7,138 bases of DNA from Caulobacteraceae bacterium (GCA_947456005.1 CANGRP010000132.1:1-7138); one strand, 5' to 3'. Counted from the first letter of the stretch, positions 1 to 6,176 are shown. Notes: generated from the sequence alone by a model not told the origin. Translations and numbers: made by a program.

Positions 1-1327
1 CCCGCCTGTGGCCGCAACCCGGTAGACGCCGGGTTCGCCAGAGCCGCGAGGGCTTGAGAGATAGCCTCCGCGGTCCTTCTCGAAGACCACGATCCTTCCA
101 TCGGGCGAGAAGCGCGGACGCGCATAGTGGCCGGCCGGGGTGATCGCCGTGGACGTTCCGCCACCTGCGGCGATCGTCCGGATCTCGCCCAGGCCGGCGT
201 CCGTCCAGCGGACATAGACCAGCCTGCGGCCATCCGGCGACCATGAGGGATAGGCCTCCATCGCCGCCTCGTCACGGGTCAGGCGTCGCGGTTCTCCACC
301 CGCCATGGGCTTGATCCAGAGCTTGCCGAGGGTTTCGAACACCACGGACCGGCCGTCGGGCGAAACATTCGCACCGCGCGGCATGCGTGTCGCGAAGGTG
401 TCGGGCGCCACTGCGATAGGCGGCCGCGGCGGATCGATCACGCCGCGCGTATCGGCGATCCTGAAGGGAATGATCGCGCTCTGGCCCGAGGCCAGGTCGA
501 CCCGGTTGAGCTTGCCGCCGGCCCAGACCACGAGGCTGGCCGAATCCGGGGTCCAGGCCAGGTTGGGATAGACACCCGTCACGGCCCAGGTTTCCTGGAC
601 ATCCATGTCGAGCGACTCAAAGACCTTGCGGTCTTCGCCCGTGGCCAGGTTGCGGACATAGAGCCGCGGCTGGGTCGCCTCACGGCGGACATAGGCGATG
701 AGCTTGCCATCGGGAGAAGGAGTTGGGCGCACGGCGCCGCCTTCCCCGCCGATCATCCGCTCGGTCCTGCCGGTTTCGAGGTTGTAGCGGTCGATTGCGA
801 AGAGCTGGGTATGGCTGTTCTGGGCGTACTCGAAGATCGGGCCCGGCGTGGTGTTGAGCGTGAAATACACGTGGCGACCATCGGGGGCGAAGATGGGCTC
901 GCCCAGTTCCTTCTGGTGCTGTTCGCTGGGGCGCTTGACCAGCAGCACCCCGTCCCCGCCCGAGACGTGGTACATCCAGACCTCGCCGGTTCCGAGCGAG
1001 CGCTGGGTGGTGAAGTGCTTCTTGGCGACGATGTACTGGCCGTCCGGGCTCCAGCTGGGCTGGTTCATCAGGCGGAAGCTTTCCTGGGTCAGCTGGCGCT
1101 TGTCGCTTCCGTCGCGGTTCATGATCCAGATGTTGTCGCCGCCGCCCCGGTCCGAGGTGAAGGCGATCCGCTTGCCGTCGGGGGAGAAGCGCGGCTGGGT
1201 CTCGTAGGGAAGGCCCTCTGAGATGCGCGTCGGCGTCCCGCCAGCGATGGGGAGGGTGTAGATGTCACCCAGGAGGTCGAAGACCAGGGTCCGCCCGTCG
1301 GGGCTGACATCCAGGTTCATCCATGTG

Positions 1328-1335
1328 CCTTCCTC
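1328..1335 (-). promoter_or_regulatory. Possible internal ribosome binding site for re-initiation after the amber codon
   Basis: GAGGAAGG lies 7 nt upstream of the in-frame ATG at 1318-1320 (protein MNLDVSPDGR), shortly after the TAG. It also encodes Glu-Glu-Gly, so the match may be accidental. If used, it would give a propeller protein without a signal peptide, hence cytoplasmic. Confidence 0.3.
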
Positions 1336-1350
1336 GACCGTGATCGGGAC

Positions 1351-1353
1351 CTA
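1351..1353 (-). other. In-frame amber (TAG) codon within the propeller gene
   Basis: The triplet cta on the plus strand reads TAG on the minus strand. It lies between MKVR and VPITVEEGTW, and both flanks belong to one frame and one recognisable protein. No frameshift is involved. I see no obvious read-through signal beyond the context CGC TAG GTC. Confidence 0.95.
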
Positions 1354-1521
1354 GCGCACCTTCATTCCCGGAGGCGCGGCGACGTCCCAGCTGGGCGCCT
1401 CCTTGGCGTCCTGGGCGTAAGCGGCGGCGGGTACGGCGGCGATGAGGCCCACCGCCAGGGCGAGACGCGAGGCGGTGCGGGCAAAGGTCTTCATAGGTGG
1501 AATCTCCCCCAGACTGGCCTT

Positions 1522-1551
1522 GGACTCTCTGCCTGGGGCAGGAACTGTCAA
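1522..1551 (-). promoter_or_regulatory. Possible promoter of the propeller gene
   Basis: A perfect TTGACA -35 hexamer lies on the minus strand at 1546-1551, about 50 bp upstream of the ATG at 1494. The sequence at -10 distance (AGAGTC) is a poor match to either the E. coli or the Caulobacter consensus, so the call rests on the -35 box and position alone. Confidence 0.3.
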
Positions 1552-1640
1552 TGCGTCCTTCGGCGAAGGTCGCTTCCACCGGACAACGGAGATGTGAAGC
1601 CCAAGCTGAGACGCAGGGGCTGAAAAGGCCAGGGAGCCCC

Positions 1641-1662
1641 GCCAGCGCCCGGAGGCGCCGGC
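1641..1662 (-). terminator. Hairpin downstream of the acyl-CoA dehydrogenase operon, weak terminator candidate
   Basis: GCCAGCGCC and GGCGCCGGC form a 9-bp stem with one mismatch and a 4-nt CGGA loop, about 25 bp past the stop of the 409-aa dehydrogenase. On the minus strand only a short CTTTTC follows, some 15 nt later, so this is not a classical U-tract terminator. The rest of 1495-1687 shows no gene, only the leader of the propeller gene. Confidence 0.3.
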
Positions 1663-1687
1663 GGAACGGCCCGTCGGGTTCTCGGGC

Positions 1688-2917
1688 TCAACGCCCGGTC
1701 GGCACGTCCTTGAAGGCGACGTCCTTGTCGAGCCGGATATCGCCGGGCAGGCCCAGGACGCGCTCGGCGATGATGTTCCGCAGGATCTCGTCGGTGCCGC
1801 CGGCGATGCGCAGGCCCGGGGCCATCATCAATGAGCCGTGGAAACCGCCCGACAGGGGGGCGAGGTCCGGGTCGTTGATGATCCCGTACTGATCCAGCAT
1901 CTCCACCGCCTCGTTGGCCAGGTCCTGCATGAGGGTGGCCGAGACGATCTTGCCGATCGAGCTTTCCGGTCCCGGGGTCTGGCCCTTGGACAGGGCGGTC
2001 ATGGTCCGGTTGCGGGCATGGCGAAGGCCCTCGGCCTGGACATACCAGTCCGCCAGCTTCTCGCGGACCGCGCTTTCCTGGAGCAGCGGGGCGCCGTCGG
2101 AGCCGGTGGTGTCGCGCGCCGCCTCGAGGAACTGGGACCAGCCCGCCCCGGTGGCGCCGCCAACGGCCAGGCGCTCGTTCATCAGGGTGACCAGGGAAAC
2201 CTTCCAGCCGTCGCCCACGCCGCCGAGGCGCTGGCTGTCCTTGACCCGGACGTCGGTGAAGAAGACCTCGTTGAAGCCTGATCCGCCGGACATCTGGTGG
2301 ATCGGCCGGACCTCGACGCCGGGGTCCTTCATGTCGACCCAGAACATGGTCAGGCCCTTATGCTTGGGCAGATTCGGGTCGGTACGGACGATGACGATGC
2401 CGAAGTCCGAGAACTGGGCGCCGGTGGTCCAGACCTTCTGGCCATTGATGATCCAGTCGCCGGACCCGTCAGGCGCCTTCTCGGCGCGGGTGCGGGCCGC
2501 CGCCACGTCGGAGCCGCTGCTGGGCTCGGAGAAGAGCTGGCACCAGATCTCCTCGCCGCGGATGGCGGGAGGACCGAAGCGGTCCTTGGTGGCCTGGTCG
2601 GCGAAGTTCATGACCGTGGGCACGCACATGCCCAGGCCGATCTGGAACGGGTTGGAGGGGATGGGATAGCGCGCCTCCTCCTCGCCGAAGATCACGCTGT
2701 CGATGGGCGTGCCGCCCTGGCCGCCCCACTCCTTGGGCCAGGTGATGCAGGCGAAGCCGGCCGCGGCCTTCTTGGCCTGCCAGGCCTTGGCGGCGGCGAG
2801 GTCGCCCCCGCCCTCCCCGTCATCGTTCGCGTCGCGGGTGCGGGGCGCGTTGGCCTCCAGCCAGGTCCGGACCTTCTGGCGATAGGCGGCTTCTTCGGGC
2901 GTATCGTTGAAATCCAT
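1688..2917 (-). CDS. Acyl-CoA dehydrogenase, FadE type, probable catalytic subunit of a heteromeric enzyme
   Basis: A 409-aa FAD-dependent acyl-CoA dehydrogenase, full length for the family, catalysing alpha,beta-dehydrogenation of an acyl-CoA with electrons passed to ETF. Visible features are the N-terminal helical domain (about 1-120), the beta-domain signature QLFSEPSSGSD (127-137), the INGQKVWTTGA strand (157-167), and the C-terminal helical domain ending in GLRIAGGTDEILRNIIAERV. The medium-chain-type catalytic Glu (MCAD E376) aligns with G373 here. E248 in TLMNERL falls at the alternative helix-G position used by isovaleryl- and long-chain enzymes and by mycobacterial FadE27/FadE29, so E248 is the likely base. 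AAGGA lies 8 nt before the ATG. The gene follows a second dehydrogenase gene after 14 bp, so the two are co-transcribed. The chain could act on steroid side chains, terpenoids or other branched acyl-CoAs; the substrate cannot be read from sequence. Confidence 0.93.
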   Translation of the reverse strand: MDFNDTPEEAAYRQKVRTWLEANAPRTRDANDDGEGGGDLAAAKAWQAKKAAAGFACITWPKEWGGQGGTPIDSVIFGEEEARYPIPSNPFQIGLGMCVPTVMNFADQATKDRFGPPAIRGEEIWCQLFSEPSSGSDVAAARTRAEKAPDGSGDWIINGQKVWTTGAQFSDFGIVIVRTDPNLPKHKGLTMFWVDMKDPGVEVRPIHQMSGGSGFNEVFFTDVRVKDSQRLGGVGDGWKVSLVTLMNERLAVGGATGAGWSQFLEAARDTTGSDGAPLLQESAVREKLADWYVQAEGLRHARNRTMTALSKGQTPGPESSIGKIVSATLMQDLANEAVEMLDQYGIINDPDLAPLSGGFHGSLMMAPGLRIAGGTDEILRNIIAERVLGLPGDIRLDKDVAFKDVPTGR

Positions 2918-2931
2918 GATCGGTGTCCTTC
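2918..2931 (-). promoter_or_regulatory. Ribosome binding site linking the two acyl-CoA dehydrogenase genes
   Basis: The 14-bp gap reads GAAGGACACCGATC on the minus strand, with AAGGA 8 nt before the ATG. There is no room for a separate promoter or terminator, so the genes form one transcription unit. Confidence 0.75.
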
Positions 2932-4050
2932 TCAGGCGGCCGCGTTGCGGCGTTCGAGGTGGCTGACGAGACGGTCCTTCCAGACCCGGGGGGCGCCGGC
3001 GACCAGGGAGAGCTGGCGCGAGCGGCGATAGTGCAGGTGGCAGTCCACGGCCCAGGTGAAGCCGATGCCGCCGTGGGTCTGGATGTTCTCCTTGGAGCCG
3101 AACCAGTAGGCCTCGGAGGCCGCGATCCGGGCGGCGCTGGCGGCCACCGGCAGTTCCGGGGCGTTGGTGTTGAGGGCCCAGGCCCCGTAGTAGGCGTTGG
3201 AGCGGGCCAGCTCATTCTTCACGTACATGTCGGCCAGCTTGTGCTTGATCGCCTGGTAGCTGGCGATGGTGCGCCCGAAGGCGAAGCGCTCCAGGGCGTA
3301 TTCCTTCGCCATCTCCAGGGCGCGGTCGGCGCCGCCGGTCTGCTCGAAGGCCAGGAGGACCGCGGCCCGGTCCAGGACCTGCTCGACCAGGGACAGGCCC
3401 TCGCCCGCACCGCCCAGGCGCTCGGCCGGGACCTTGTCGAAGACCAGCTTCGCTGCATCCCGCGAGGGATCGAGGGTGGAGAGGGTTTCGCGGGTCACGC
3501 CGGCGACCGACAGGTCGACCAGGAACAGTCCCAGCTGGCCGCCTTCCTTGGCGAGGACCAGGGCATGGGTGGCGATACCGCCGTCGGTGACAGGGATCTT
3601 GGTCCCGGAGAGACGGCCGCCCTCGACCGTGGTGCGGATGGCGGAGGCCGCGAGGGCGCCAGGGCCCTCGGAGGTGGCCAGAGCGCCGATGACGTCGCCG
3701 GCGGCGATGCCCGGCAGGACGGCGGCCTTCTGGGCCTCGGACCCAGCCATCATGACGGCCTCGGCCAGGATGTAGACGGTGGAGGCGAAGGGGATGGGGG
3801 CGACGGCCCGGCCCAGTTCCTCGGCGATGACGCAGAGCTCAAGTCGGCCGAGGCCCAGACCGCCGTGTTCCTCGGGAATGGCGGCGCCCAGCCAGCCCTG
3901 GCCGGCGACGGCCTTCCAGAGCTCAGGATCCCAGGTCGCCGAGGCATCGTCCAGGACCTTGCGCACCCGGCTGGTCGGGCAGTTGGCCTCAAGGAAGCGC
4001 CTCGCCTCGTTCTTGAGGAACTTCTGGTCCTCGGAGAAATCGAAATTCAT
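2932..4050 (-). CDS. Acyl-CoA dehydrogenase family protein, probable non-catalytic partner subunit
   Basis: A 372-aa acyl-CoA dehydrogenase homologue. I chose the ATG at 4048-4050 (MNFDFSEDQK) because this is the normal family N-terminus and GGGAGG lies 11 nt upstream; an in-frame ATG at 4099-4101 adds 17 atypical residues and has no ribosome binding site. The C-terminal domain keeps the FAD and dimer motifs: ERFAFGR (254-260), Q266, and QTHGGIGF (324-331) followed by YRR. It lacks Glu at both known catalytic positions: the helix-G site is A229 in VLDRAAVLL, and the MCAD E376 site is G352 in LVAGAPR. The usual EPSSGSD signature is replaced by ATSEGPG (125-131). This matches the inactive subunit of alpha2beta2 enzymes such as mycobacterial FadE26 or FadE28. 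It is the first gene of the two-gene operon. The family is certain, the partner role is inference. Confidence 0.9.
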   Translation of the reverse strand: MNFDFSEDQKFLKNEARRFLEANCPTSRVRKVLDDASATWDPELWKAVAGQGWLGAAIPEEHGGLGLGRLELCVIAEELGRAVAPIPFASTVYILAEAVMMAGSEAQKAAVLPGIAAGDVIGALATSEGPGALAASAIRTTVEGGRLSGTKIPVTDGGIATHALVLAKEGGQLGLFLVDLSVAGVTRETLSTLDPSRDAAKLVFDKVPAERLGGAGEGLSLVEQVLDRAAVLLAFEQTGGADRALEMAKEYALERFAFGRTIASYQAIKHKLADMYVKNELARSNAYYGAWALNTNAPELPVAASAARIAASEAYWFGSKENIQTHGGIGFTWAVDCHLHYRRSRQLSLVAGAPRVWKDRLVSHLERRNAAA

Positions 4051-4259
4051 GGCCTCGCACGCCTCCCTGCGCCGGTCCGATGTCTTGTCATGGCCAAGCA
4101 TAGTCTTCGGCCAAGGGCGGCGGAAGACTGACCTCGCGTCAGGACCGGATCGAGATGTCCGGACAGTCGGGTCGGGGCCGCCGGCCCAGTGGCGCCAGAC
4201 CGGCCGAATCGGGCCCAGAATTGCTTGACCTCGGCGGTTAGAGACACCAAAACCGCAGC
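4051..4259. other. Divergent intergenic region between the dehydrogenase operon and the LytTR regulator
   Basis: These 209 bp must hold the start signals of both divergent units. The clearest element is the perfect 10-bp palindrome TGTCCGGACA at 4156-4165, a possible operator. No convincing sigma-70 promoter is visible for either direction. TTGACC at 4225-4230 lies upstream of the regulator, but no -10 box sits at a proper distance. No coding sequence is supported here. Confidence 0.5.
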
Positions 4260-5150
4260 ATGAGCCTTGGTGAAATCCACCCCCGTCAGGCGACGCTTTC
4301 CTGGCCCTATTTTCTGTTGTTCGCAGGCCTGGGTCTGGTCACGCTTTTCACGCTTCTGGACCCGGAGCCCTCCCGGTCACTCGGGCTGATTGAGCGGTTT
4401 CTGTTCTGGCTCCTCCATGCGGGCGGGCTGCTTTTCCTGATGCAGGTCAGCCAGTCGGTTCTTTCGCGGGTTCCGCCTTTGCGACGCCTGAACCCCTGGA
4501 TTCAGATTACGCTTGCGGGCCTGATCGGCACCGCTCTCTTCGCGCCCATTGGAACCGGGCTGGATGAGGTCTTCGGTTTGGCGGCGGTCTCGGACGACCT
4601 GAACCTGACCTGGCCTCATCAGGTCCTGAATGCCTTCGCAGACACCGCTCCCGCCGCAGTTTTCATCTGGGTCGGGCTGAACGCCGCGCGCAACCTTCGT
4701 TTGCCGACCCTCAGGGAGACGGGTCACAGGCTGCAGCCAGCCCAGCAAGAGTTGGGGGGGGGCGCCCAGCCGGCGCCCTTGCGTCATGATGACCAGGCGC
4801 CAGCGCCAGCCTTAGCCTCGGATGCAACGGCGGCGCCGTTCTGGTCTCGTGTGCCGGGTTCGCTGGGACGCGACCTTGTCGCTCTGACCGCCGAACTCCA
4901 CTACCTGCGGGTCGAGACGGTGAATGGAAACGCGCTGATCCTCTACCCCTTCGGACAGGCCGTCGCTGAGCTCGCTGCGTCCATGCCGGACGGCTCCCAG
5001 ATCCATCGCTCGCATTGGGTGGCGCATTCCCACGTGGCCACGATCCAAAGGGACCGCGGACGGGTGTTCTGCCTCTTGAACAGCGGAACGCGACTTCCTG
5101 TCGGCCGTCGGCGCCAGGCCGCCATCATCGCCCGCCTCTCAAGCGTTTGA
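4260..5150 (+). CDS. Membrane-anchored LytTR-family transcriptional regulator
   Basis: A 296-aa protein with an N-terminal membrane part and a C-terminal DNA-binding domain. Four hydrophobic segments lie at about 16-34, 46-68, 81-99 and 121-143. A flexible Gln/Pro/Ala-rich linker covers about 148-192. The LytTR domain spans about 194-296, with HYLRVET (214-220), QIHRSHWVAHSHV (247-259) and the closing GTRLPVGRRRQ (276-286), the typical end of LytTR DNA-binding domains. There is no receiver domain, so this is not a classical response regulator; signals may enter through the membrane part or a partner. No clear Shine-Dalgarno precedes the ATG at 4260. A run of nine G (4754-4762) lies in the linker. 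Downstream, on the same strand, are four LytTR-like operator repeats and an outer-membrane protein gene, its probable target. The family is confident, the target is inference. Confidence 0.92.
   Translation: MSLGEIHPRQATLSWPYFLLFAGLGLVTLFTLLDPEPSRSLGLIERFLFWLLHAGGLLFLMQVSQSVLSRVPPLRRLNPWIQITLAGLIGTALFAPIGTGLDEVFGLAAVSDDLNLTWPHQVLNAFADTAPAAVFIWVGLNAARNLRLPTLRETGHRLQPAQQELGGGAQPAPLRHDDQAPAPALASDATAAPFWSRVPGSLGRDLVALTAELHYLRVETVNGNALILYPFGQAVAELAASMPDGSQIHRSHWVAHSHVATIQRDRGRVFCLLNSGTRLPVGRRRQAAIIARLSSV
4754..4762 (+). repeat. Homopolymer run of nine G inside the LytTR gene
   Basis: Nine consecutive G encode part of the LGGGAQ linker (around residues 165-169) between the membrane segments and the LytTR domain. 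A slip of one base here would leave the membrane part intact but cut off the DNA-binding domain. Runs of this length are typical contingency sites elsewhere and are also common places for sequencing error. Confidence 0.9.
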
Positions 5151-5209
5151 ACGACCAAGGCGGCGCAGGGGTCGGTCCTGCAGGATCCGCGGCCAGTCCT
5201 CCCGGGGTC

Positions 5210-5281
5210 GCCGTTCATGCGCCCGCCCTCGCCGTTCGGGTCCAGCACGGCCGTTCGTGCAGGCGAGACCGCCGTTCGTGC
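5210..5281 (+). promoter_or_regulatory. Four-site LytTR-type operator array upstream of the outer-membrane protein gene
   Basis: GCCGTTC starts at 5210, 5231, 5250 and 5271, that is, spaced 21, 19 and 21 bp. The 11-mers are GCCGTTCATGC, GCCGTTCGGGT, GCCGTTCGTGC and GCCGTTCGTGC; the last two are identical. The published LytTR consensus is a pair of 9-bp direct repeats [TA][AC][CA]GTTN[AG][TG] separated by about 12 bp, and AlgR recognises CCGTTCGTC. Each copy here matches 8 of 9 positions, and both 21-bp steps give exactly a 12-bp gap. The array therefore looks like two dimer sites, ending 8 bp before a candidate -35 box. The gene just upstream encodes a LytTR protein. Binding itself is inferred. 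Confidence 0.8.
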
Positions 5282-5289
5282 AGCACGCC

Positions 5290-5319
5290 TTGATAGGCCC
5301 CCGGGCGCCAACCTAGGTC
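5290..5319 (+). promoter_or_regulatory. Candidate promoter of the outer-membrane protein gene
   Basis: TTGATA (5290-5295) resembles a -35 box. CCTAGGTC (5312-5319) partly fits the Caulobacter-type -10 element GCTANAWC (C, T, A, W and C match) at about the right distance. The -10 is weak by E. coli standards, which suits a promoter needing an activator bound at the repeats immediately upstream. Confidence 0.45.
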
Positions 5320-5336
5320 CGCCTCGCCAGTAAAAC

Positions 5337-5341
5337 GGAGG
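5337..5341 (+). promoter_or_regulatory. Ribosome binding site of the outer-membrane protein gene
   Basis: GGAGG lies 7 nt before the ATG at 5349, a near-ideal Shine-Dalgarno that fixes this start. Confidence 0.85.
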
Positions 5342-5348
5342 CTTCAGT

Positions 5349-6014
5349 ATGTTTCAGTTCAGACCCGGGATCCTTTTGGCGACGCTTGTCGGGACCCTTC
5401 TTGCAGGAGGCGTTGCAATGGCTCAGGAGCCAGGCGACGCGTCCGGCTTCTATGCCCGCGCCTATGGTGGAATCTCAACGCTCAGCGACACGAGGGTAAG
5501 CGTCGGCGCCTCCTCAGCGTCCGGCAAGTTCAGCGGCAGCACGCTCGCCGGCGGCGCATTCGGCTATGACTATGAGGGGCCATGGCGCGCCGAGATCGAG
5601 TACACATATCGTTCAAGTGACGTCAAAGTTCCCGCCAGCTTCGCGGGGGGCGGGGACTACGCTTCGACGGCGATCCTGGTCAACGGCCTCTACAGCATAG
5701 GTCAGGTGGGCCCGCTGCGACCGTATGTCGGTGCGGGGATTGGCTTTACCCGTGAGGTGGACTTTGACCTGAAGACGCAGACGGGGCCGTCAGCGCCGCC
5801 CTCAAGCGCCCCCGGCTCCTACTCGAGTTCAGGTCGCCTCGCCTATCAGGCCATTGCTGGCGCCGAGGTCGCGTTCAACGATCGCTGGTCTGGATTTGGA
5901 GAGTTTCGCGCCTTTGCAATCGATAGCCCCAACCTGTCCGGCTCCGGCGGGAAGAAGCTGAGAGCGGACTACCAGACCTTTGACGTTCTGGTCGGTGTTT
6001 CCAGGCGGTTCTGA
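5349..6014 (+). CDS. Small outer-membrane beta-barrel protein (OMP_b-brl / OmpA-like barrel)
   Basis: A 221-aa exported protein. The signal peptide has a basic start (MFQFR), a hydrophobic core and an AMA|Q cleavage site after residue 25. The mature chain of about 196 aa alternates Gly/Tyr-rich amphipathic strands, as in 8-stranded barrels: GFYARAYGGIS (33-43), WRAEIEYTYR (79-88), STAILVNGLYSI (106-117), RPYVGAGIGFTRE (124-136), AYQAIAGAEVAF (165-176), WSGFGEFRAFAI (180-191) and FDVLVGVSRRF (211-221). The last residue is Phe, the usual signal for BAM-dependent insertion. A Ser/Pro/Gly-rich stretch (146-162) looks like a surface loop. There is no cysteine and no C-terminal OmpA peptidoglycan-binding domain. 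Upstream lie a good ribosome binding site, a promoter candidate and four LytTR-like sites, so expression is probably under the adjacent regulator. Its precise role (structure, adhesion, stress or small-solute passage) cannot be told. Confidence 0.88.
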   Translation: MFQFRPGILLATLVGTLLAGGVAMAQEPGDASGFYARAYGGISTLSDTRVSVGASSASGKFSGSTLAGGAFGYDYEGPWRAEIEYTYRSSDVKVPASFAGGGDYASTAILVNGLYSIGQVGPLRPYVGAGIGFTREVDFDLKTQTGPSAPPSSAPGSYSSSGRLAYQAIAGAEVAFNDRWSGFGEFRAFAIDSPNLSGSGGKKLRADYQTFDVLVGVSRRF

Positions 6015-6121
6015 CGAAGGCCGGCGGCGCCCCCGCGCCACCCTGGCGGATACACTTGGGGGACAGGCGAGGACTCCCTGGCTGAGCTCGCGCCACTTGT
6101 GCGAGCGACCGGTCAAGACGT

Positions 6122-6144
6122 CTCGCCCTGCAGGACAGGGCGAG
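6122..6144. terminator. Strong hairpin between convergent genes, possible bidirectional terminator
   Basis: CTCGCCCTG (6122-6130) and CAGGGCGAG (6136-6144) form a perfect 9-bp stem with a 5-nt loop. No T run follows on either strand, so it is not a textbook intrinsic terminator, but its place between the outer-membrane protein gene and valS suits transcript-end formation or 3'-end protection. Confidence 0.45.
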
Positions 6145-6153
6145 CGATCGGCC

Positions 6154-6176
6154 GGGATCGGGAAGACACCGATCCC
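6154..6176. terminator. Second hairpin between convergent genes
   Basis: GGGATCGG (6154-6161) and CCGATCCC (6169-6176) form a perfect 8-bp stem with a 7-nt loop, 24 bp from the end of valS and 9 bp from the first hairpin. It too lacks a T tract. The remainder of 6015-6199 shows no supportable gene. Confidence 0.45.

Larger units (their letters stand above)
1..1494 (-). pseudogene. Exported PD40/TolB-like beta-propeller protein, N-terminal part of a probable amidohydrolase fusion, interrupted by an in-frame TAG
   Basis: The start is the ATG at 1492-1494, behind a GGGGGAG ribosome binding site 9 nt upstream. The first 47 codons encode a signal peptide (basic MKTFARTASR, hydrophobic core, AYA|Q cleavage near residue 27) and a WDVAAPPGMKVR stretch. 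Codon 48, at 1351-1353, is TAG. The same frame then stays open for 450 codons to the left edge with no further stop. It carries nine propeller-type motifs (SPDG, APDG or TPDS), for example NLDVSPDGRT, QPRFSPDGKR, QPSWSPDGQY and RPRFSPDGRI, plus the segments HFTTQRSLGSGEVW and QETWAVTGVYPN. I recall these from about 1100-aa proteins in which PD40 blades precede a metal-dependent amidohydrolase domain; that domain would lie beyond the edge, so the fusion is inferred. A single GAG-to-TAG change would explain the stop. The gene could be a recent pseudogene, a read-through or re-initiating gene, or a sequencing error. Family call is confident; true inactivation is uncertain. Confidence 0.8.

Noticed and set aside
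811..1221. Plus-strand open frame of 136 codons across the propeller gene
   Set aside because: Antisense to nine regular propeller motifs; no domain of its own.
1838..3031. Several plus-strand open frames opposite the 409-aa dehydrogenase
   Set aside because: Low-complexity translations without motifs or ribosome binding sites, fully overlapped by a confidently identified gene.
4051..4101. 17-residue N-terminal extension of the upstream dehydrogenase from the ATG at 4099-4101
   Set aside because: No Shine-Dalgarno, sequence unlike the family, and the next ATG (4048-4050) gives the standard N-terminus with GGGAGG upstream.
2923..4131. Long plus-strand open frame (402 codons) opposite the upstream dehydrogenase gene
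   Set aside because: It mirrors the minus-strand gene codon for codon, is Gly/Ala/Asp-rich with no recognisable domain, and the minus strand encodes a clear acyl-CoA dehydrogenase. It is an artefact of high GC.
4225..4253. Sigma-70 promoter for the LytTR gene (TTGACC at 4225-4230)
   Set aside because: The hexamer at 17-bp spacing is CAAAAC, and GTTAGAGA lies only 5 bp away, too close for either the E. coli or the Caulobacter type.
4833..4839. A single GCCGTTC inside the LytTR coding region
   Set aside because: An isolated copy with no partner at 21 bp; expected by chance in GC-rich sequence.
5176..5185. Palindrome TCCTGCAGGA just after the LytTR gene, considered as a terminator
   Set aside because: It has no loop and no T run, so it cannot form a useful terminator hairpin; too short to call an operator without conservation.
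5210..5281. CRISPR-like array
   Set aside because: Repeat cores of 7-11 bp with 8-14 bp gaps are far too short for CRISPR, and no cas gene is present; operator repeats explain them better.
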